Positions 59,368 through 64,000 of a DNA stretch of 64,000 bases are shown here, piece by piece. This stretch comes from Limnobaculum allomyrinae (GTDB lineage: Bacteria; Pseudomonadota; Gammaproteobacteria; Enterobacterales; Enterobacteriaceae), in assembly GCF_016649425.1 (NCBI RefSeq), contig NZ_JADRCR010000003.1, positions 1 through 64,000 on the forward strand, given 5' to 3'. The notes beneath the pieces were generated by a model, which made no database searches, was not told where the DNA came from, and was given only the letters and a program-made list of their open reading frames with translations. The stretch's first letter is position 1. Each line of letters begins with the position of its first letter. Made by a program: the position numbers and the translations under genes.

Positions 59368-60840
59368 TCACCAATATCCTAACCACTTCCACCATGCTCC
59401 ACCGACGGTTATCCAAATGATCAGATTGACCACACTCAGGATAAATCCGGTTTTCCACCATTCGGTTAGCGTGACATAACCAGAACCAAAGATAATTGGA
59501 GCAGTGCCCGTGCCGTAATGGGTTAACGACATCATTAATGAAGAAGCGAAGGCAAGAATCAAACCCAGCAGCGCAGGTGGCGCACCAAGCGCCAAACCTG
59601 CGGCAAAGAAGGCGGCAAACATCGCGGTAATGTGTGCAGTAGTACTGGCAAAGAAGTAATGAGAATAGACATAAACCAGCGTTAACAAAATAGTACCGCC
59701 AATCCAGCCAATACCCAGATTATCAATGGCACCACCCACTGTCTGCGAAAGCCAGCTGATAAGGCCCAGTTTACCAAGGAAGGTCGCCATCATTACCAGC
59801 GCGGAGAACCATACAACGGTATCCCAGGCACCTTTATTTTTCAGCAAATCTTCCCAGCTCAGAACGCCGGTCATCAGCAAAATAGACAGGCCAATAAATG
59901 CAGCCGTGGTAGGATTGACGACCCAACCTTCCCCCAGGAAAAAGGCAGGAATGCCTGCCCACATCACCAGCAGCAAGCCAAATACCGCCAGAGTAATCTT
60001 CTCAGACAAAGATACCGGGCCTAACTCACGCAGTTTTTCTTTAGCAAAAACCGGAGCATTCGGCGTGCTTTTAATTTCTGGTGGATACAGCCAGTAAATC
60101 ACCAGCGGTACCACAATCAATGAGACAATGGCAGGAATCAGTGCGGCAATGGCCCACATTCCCCAAGTGAACTCAATACTCGGATCCGTTCCCTTAATGA
60201 TCAGAGCAACAATCAACGGGTTAGGTGCAGTCGCCGTAATAAACATCGCTGAGGTAATAGGGTTAATATTGTAGTTGACCAGAGAAAGGTAACGACCAAT
60301 CTTCTCCGTTGATCCGGGTTCAGGCTTAGAGTTAAAACTGTCGGCAATAGAGCGCATAATCGGGTGAATAATGCCACCACCCCGAGCCGTATTACTTGGC
60401 GTGACGGGAGCCAGCGTAGTTTCGGCAATTGCCAGCGCATAGGCGATACCAAGCGTTCTTTTACCAAACAGAGAAATAAAGTAGTAACCGATACGTGCAC
60501 CTAAACCGGTTTTATTCAAACTTTGCGAAACCATAATGGAAATACCAATCAGCCAGATAAGCTGATTCGAAAAACCACTTAACGCATCATTTAGCGCAGC
60601 ACCTGGTTTTCCTGGATTAGTTACACCGGTCAATGCCACCAGCGCAATAGCCACGATAGAAAGAGCACCAATAGGCATCGCTTTGCCGATAATAGCGGCA
60701 ATGGTTCCTACAAATAACGCCAGCAAGTGCCAGGCATTGGGCGTTACGCCTTCAGGCACGGGAATAACAAACCAAATAATCAGAGTAATCGCGATCGCAA
60801 CAAGAGAAGGAACAGGTTTTAGCGGAGTCATTTTATCCAT
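59368..60840 (-). CDS. DASS-family dicarboxylate/anion transporter (YbhI-like)
   Basis: 490 residues with about 12 membrane segments. The divalent anion:sodium symporter (CitT/TtdT/SdcS) signatures are present in both halves: APVTPSNTARGGGIIHPI and, later, YFFASTTAHITAMFAAF with MSLTHYGTGTAPIIFGSGY. Closest in sequence, from memory, to E. coli YbhI; the substrate is probably a di- or tricarboxylate. ATG 60840 is preferred because GTGGA lies 8 nt upstream; a GTG at 60852 is inside that site. Not part of this locus in E. coli. Confidence 0.88.
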   Translation of the reverse strand: MDKMTPLKPVPSLVAIAITLIIWFVIPVPEGVTPNAWHLLALFVGTIAAIIGKAMPIGALSIVAIALVALTGVTNPGKPGAALNDALSGFSNQLIWLIGISIMVSQSLNKTGLGARIGYYFISLFGKRTLGIAYALAIAETTLAPVTPSNTARGGGIIHPIMRSIADSFNSKPEPGSTEKIGRYLSLVNYNINPITSAMFITATAPNPLIVALIIKGTDPSIEFTWGMWAIAALIPAIVSLIVVPLVIYWLYPPEIKSTPNAPVFAKEKLRELGPVSLSEKITLAVFGLLLVMWAGIPAFFLGEGWVVNPTTAAFIGLSILLMTGVLSWEDLLKNKGAWDTVVWFSALVMMATFLGKLGLISWLSQTVGGAIDNLGIGWIGGTILLTLVYVYSHYFFASTTAHITAMFAAFFAAGLALGAPPALLGLILAFASSLMMSLTHYGTGTAPIIFGSGYVTLTEWWKTGFILSVVNLIIWITVGGAWWKWLGYW

Positions 60841-61180
60841 AATATTGTCCACTTATTCATATAGAGTGGGTATCTCAGAAAAAGAACTGAGACAAATTCA
60901 GGCAAAACAGCACCTTTGTCACATCATCAAATGACTTAATTTTGGGATCGAAGAACCGAGCGTTTTAATAAATAACGCTTTGATATCATGCAATACAAAA
61001 TCATTTCATTTCACATAATTTAAACAAAACTTATCATACTGGTTTTATGCAACCAGAACAGACATATTGTTTAAAAAAGTCGGGTGACTACAAAGTTTTA
61101 ACAATGGGGGATATCTGATTAACCAACAAACTGTTTCAGCAATATAAGCCAAAACAGCCTGTTAGTTATTGGTAAGTAAA
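60841..61180. other. AT-rich intergenic region between the DASS gene and glyS
   Basis: It should hold the DASS-gene promoter. CTGGTT-TTATGC-AACCAG (61039-61056) is a small hairpin. No clear U-tract terminator for glyS is visible and no gene is seen. Confidence 0.5.
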
Positions 61181-63253
61181 TTAACTGTGTAGCAGAGAGA
61201 TATCCGCAACTTTCAGGAACTGCTCACGCAATTTGCTTAGTAATGTCAAACGGTTAACTCTGATAGCTTCATCATCAACCATTACCATGACTTTATCAAA
61301 GAAAGCATCAACGTATTCACGCAGATCCGCCAGTTCAACCAGCGCTTCCTGATAGCGCCCCTCTTCAAACAGTGGTTCCAACTTATCGCGCAATACTGCC
61401 AAATGCGTTGCCAGATGAATCTCTTCCGGCTCTTTGAGTATTGCTACGTTGGTTCTATCATGCAGCGTATCCGTAGCCTTAGACAGGATATTTGACACCC
61501 GCTTGTTGGCTTCTGCCAATGAAACCGCAGCATCCAATGAACGGAAATGCGACACGGCTTTAACCCGCGCATCAAAATCTGCCGGTTTAGTTGGACGACG
61601 AGCCAATACTGCCAGAATCACGTCAATGCTGTAGCCAACATCCAGATACCAGGCACGGAAGCGCCCCAGCATAAACTCAACCACATCATCGGTAACGTTA
61701 GTATTAGTCAGCTTATCACCGTATAAACGCACCGCTTCTTCGGTTAATGTCGCCAGATCTAACGGTAAATTCTTCTCAACGATAATCCGTAATACACCCA
61801 GCGCTGCACGACGTAATGCAAAGGGGTCTTTATCCCCTTTCGGGTTTTGACCGATGCCAAAAATACCCGCTAAGGTATCCATTTTATCGGCAATCGCTAC
61901 TGCACAGGCAACCAGCGAATTAGGTAGCTCATCACCGGCAAAACGCGGCATATACTGCTCATTCAACGCAACTGCCACTTCTTCGTCTTCACCGTCAAAG
62001 CGGGCATAATGCATTCCCATCACGCCTTGCGTATCGGTAAATTCAAACACCATGTTGGTCATCAGGTCGCATTTGGACAGCAAACCTGCACGGGTCGCCT
62101 TGTTAACATCAGCGCCAATCTGGCTGGCAATCCAACCGGCCAGCGCCTGAATACGGTCAGTTTTGTCACGTACGGTACCAAGCTGTTGTTGGAACAGAAC
62201 AGTTTCCAGACGTGGCAGACGATCTTCCAGACGATGCTTACGGTCAGTATTAAAGAAGAATTCCGCATCCGCCAGACGTGGGCGAACCACTTTCTCATTA
62301 CCGGAGATTATCTGTTGCGGATCTTTGGATTCAATATTGGTCACGAAGATAAAGTTCGGCATTAAACGACCCTGATGATCATATACCGGGAAGTACTTTT
62401 GATCGCCTTTCATCGTATGCACTAAGGCTTCGGATGGTACTGCCAGGAACTTCTCTTCAAATTTAGCGGTTAACACCACTGGCCATTCCACCAGCGAAGT
62501 AACTTCTTCCAGCAGGCTCTCACTGATATCAGCTACACCGCCAAGTTTATCGGCAGCGGCTTCGGCATCACGCTTTATCAGTAGCTTACGGGTATCATAA
62601 TCGGCGATCACTTTGCCGCGTTCGATCAGAATTTTTGGATACTGATCGGCGCTACCAATGGAGAACTCAGGTTCGCCCATAAAACGGTGACCGCGAATAA
62701 TGCGATCGGATTTAATGCCCAAAATAGTTCCGTCAATCAGTTCACTACCGTACAGCATAGTTACGGTATGAACCGGGCGGATAAACTGGGTATCTTTATC
62801 ACCCCAGCGCATCGGTTTAGGAATTGGCAATTTAGCCAGCGACTGGGCGACCAAATCGGCCAACAGCGCCTGCACTTGCTGGCCTTTAACCTGAGCGCGA
62901 TACATCAGCCATTCGCCTTTGTCCGTAGTCAGTCGTTCAGCCTGTTCAACGGTGATACCGCAACCACGAGCCCAGCCCTCTGCGGCTTTGCTTGGTTTGC
63001 CTTCGGCATCAAACGCCTGAGAAATTGCCGGGCCGCGTTTTTCAACTTCACGATCGGGCTGTGAGGCCTGTAGTTCAATGACTTTCAGAGCCAGGCGGCG
63101 TGGAGCAGCGAACCACTCAACCGCGCCGTAGGACAAATTAGCGTTGTCCAGTTCCGCTTTAAAATTTGCAGCAAAAGATTCAGCAAGAGAGCGAAGCGCC
63201 TTCGGTGGCAACTCTTCCGTGCCGATTTCCACAAGGAAAGTTTGTTGAGTCAT
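61181..63253 (-). CDS. glyS: Glycyl-tRNA synthetase beta subunit
   Basis: 690 residues (E. coli 689). It begins [20 protein letters not shown], the family N-terminus. It contains the HD-like region and the C-terminal anticodon-binding DALR-type helical domain (near [18 protein letters not shown]). The beta subunit binds tRNA-Gly in the alpha2beta2 enzyme. It follows glyQ after a 9-nt gap. Confidence 0.97.
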   Translation of the reverse strand: MTQQTFLVEIGTEELPPKALRSLAESFAANFKAELDNANLSYGAVEWFAAPRRLALKVIELQASQPDREVEKRGPAISQAFDAEGKPSKAAEGWARGCGITVEQAERLTTDKGEWLMYRAQVKGQQVQALLADLVAQSLAKLPIPKPMRWGDKDTQFIRPVHTVTMLYGSELIDGTILGIKSDRIIRGHRFMGEPEFSIGSADQYPKILIERGKVIADYDTRKLLIKRDAEAAADKLGGVADISESLLEEVTSLVEWPVVLTAKFEEKFLAVPSEALVHTMKGDQKYFPVYDHQGRLMPNFIFVTNIESKDPQQIISGNEKVVRPRLADAEFFFNTDRKHRLEDRLPRLETVLFQQQLGTVRDKTDRIQALAGWIASQIGADVNKATRAGLLSKCDLMTNMVFEFTDTQGVMGMHYARFDGEDEEVAVALNEQYMPRFAGDELPNSLVACAVAIADKMDTLAGIFGIGQNPKGDKDPFALRRAALGVLRIIVEKNLPLDLATLTEEAVRLYGDKLTNTNVTDDVVEFMLGRFRAWYLDVGYSIDVILAVLARRPTKPADFDARVKAVSHFRSLDAAVSLAEANKRVSNILSKATDTLHDRTNVAILKEPEEIHLATHLAVLRDKLEPLFEEGRYQEALVELADLREYVDAFFDKVMVMVDDEAIRVNRLTLLSKLREQFLKVADISLLHS

Positions 63254-63262
63254 GGCGTTCTC

Positions 63263-64000
63263 TTAAACCTTATTCTTATTACACATAGGGAAACCTAATG
63301 CCTCGCGAGAAGCATAGTAAGCCTCAGCAACCGCTTTGGTCAGCGTACGGATACGCAGAATATAGCGTTGGCGCTCGGTCACAGAGATCGCTTTGCGGGC
63401 ATCCAGCAGGTTAAAGCTATGGGCCGCTTTCAGAATGCGCTCGTAAGCCGGTAACGGCAGTGGAGTTTCTAATGCCAGTAACTTTTGAGCCTCTTTCTCA
63501 TACTGTTCAAAACAGCTGAACAGGAAGTCAGTATCGGCATATTCAAAGTTATAGGTAGACTGCTCCACTTCGTTTTGATGATAGATGTCACCATAGGTAG
63601 TCTTACCGAAAGGGCCGTCACTCCAGACTAAATCGTAAACGCTGTCCACGCCCTGAATATACATCGCCAGACGCTCAAGCCCGTAGGTGATTTCACCCGT
63701 TACTGGCTTACACTCCAGACCACCGACCTGTTGGAAATAGGTAAACTGGGTCACTTCCATTCCGTTTAGCCATACTTCCCAACCAAGACCCCAGGCACCC
63801 AGCGTTGGGTTTTCCCAGTTATCTTCAACAAAACGAATATCGTGCACCGTCGGATCCACACCCAGCTCTTTCAGTGAGCCAAGATACAACTCCTGAATAT
63901 TATCCGGAGAGGGTTTGATAATGACCTGAAACTGGTAGTAGTGCTGTAAGCGGTTCGGGTTTTCACCATAGCGACCATCCGTAGGACGGCGTGAAGGCTG
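63263..64000 (-). CDS. glyQ: Glycyl-tRNA synthetase alpha subunit (N-terminus beyond the right edge)
   Basis: 245 of about 304 residues are present; the frame is open to base 64000, entering at [20 protein letters not shown], which is about residue 60 of E. coli GlyQ. The class II core motifs [20 protein letters not shown] and [20 protein letters not shown] are intact. It forms the glycyl-adenylate site and needs GlyS for tRNA charging. Confidence 0.97.
   Translation of the reverse strand, partial: QPSRRPTDGRYGENPNRLQHYYQFQVIIKPSPDNIQELYLGSLKELGVDPTVHDIRFVEDNWENPTLGAWGLGWEVWLNGMEVTQFTYFQQVGGLECKPVTGEITYGLERLAMYIQGVDSVYDLVWSDGPFGKTTYGDIYHQNEVEQSTYNFEYADTDFLFSCFEQYEKEAQKLLALETPLPLPAYERILKAAHSFNLLDARKAISVTERQRYILRIRTLTKAVAEAYYASREALGFPMCNKNKV

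Overview
The window is chromosomal DNA from a member of the Enterobacterales. Gene order and protein similarity follow two Escherichia coli backbone blocks: ligB-gmk-rpoZ-spoT-trmH-recG-(x)-xanP-yicH, and fabY(yiiD)-dtd-yihY-yihX-typA-glnALG-yshB-hemN-yihI-csrC-engB-spf-polA-yihG. Neighbouring genes in E. coli are replaced or interrupted, and several intergenic regions are AT-rich. This fits a relative outside the E. coli/Salmonella group (for example Budvicia/Pragia/Limnobaculum), but the family is only a guess.

Layout. 1-1110: 3'-truncated (off the left edge) minus-strand secreted coiled-coil protein with 39-residue tandem repeats. 1661-4332: autotransporter adhesin broken by a frameshift. 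4412-5503: membrane diguanylate cyclase. 5727-5948: C-terminal relic of ghrB. 6251-21453: complete ycj-type glucoside operon (ycjM-N-O-P-Q-R-S-T, a glycerate kinase, ycjU, ycjV, ompG) with CRP and operator sites in front and the LacI-type regulator ycjW convergent at the end. 21705-24824: acrD efflux pump. 24958-25120: multi-hairpin intergenic repeat. 25383-33769: GNAT enzyme, ligB, then gmk-rpoZ-spoT-trmH-recG. 33770-36070: aspartate dehydrogenase, an AT-rich island with an acetyltransferase and its decayed copy, and a second relic of the dehydrogenase 5' end. 36170-39607: PurR box, xanP, yicH. 39682-42701: fabY, dtd, yihY, yihX. 43048-49940: yidB-like gene, typA, glnA-glnL-glnG with sigma-54 and NtrC sites. 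50148-53151: yshB, a GFA-family enzyme, a second multi-hairpin repeat, hemN, a 59-residue membrane ORF and yihI. 53202-54622: csrC RNA, engB, Spot 42 RNA. 54871-60840: polA, yihG (amber stop), a DASS-family anion transporter. 61181-64000: glyS and part of glyQ.

How the genes work together. The ycj operon encodes outer-membrane entry (OmpG), a binding-protein ABC importer (YcjN/O/P/V), a 3-keto-glycoside epimerisation route (YcjQ/R/S), two phosphorylases (YcjM, YcjT) and beta-phosphoglucomutase (YcjU). The extra glycerate kinase, embedded by gene overlaps, would use the glycerate released by YcjM if YcjM is a glucosylglycerate phosphorylase. This is the most interesting biochemical proposal in the window. 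The regulatory layer includes two recognisable small RNAs (CsrC, Spot 42), nitrogen control of glnALG and stringent-response genes. Decay is visible in at least five places: the autotransporter, ghrB, the acetyltransferase copy, the dehydrogenase 5' copy and yihG.
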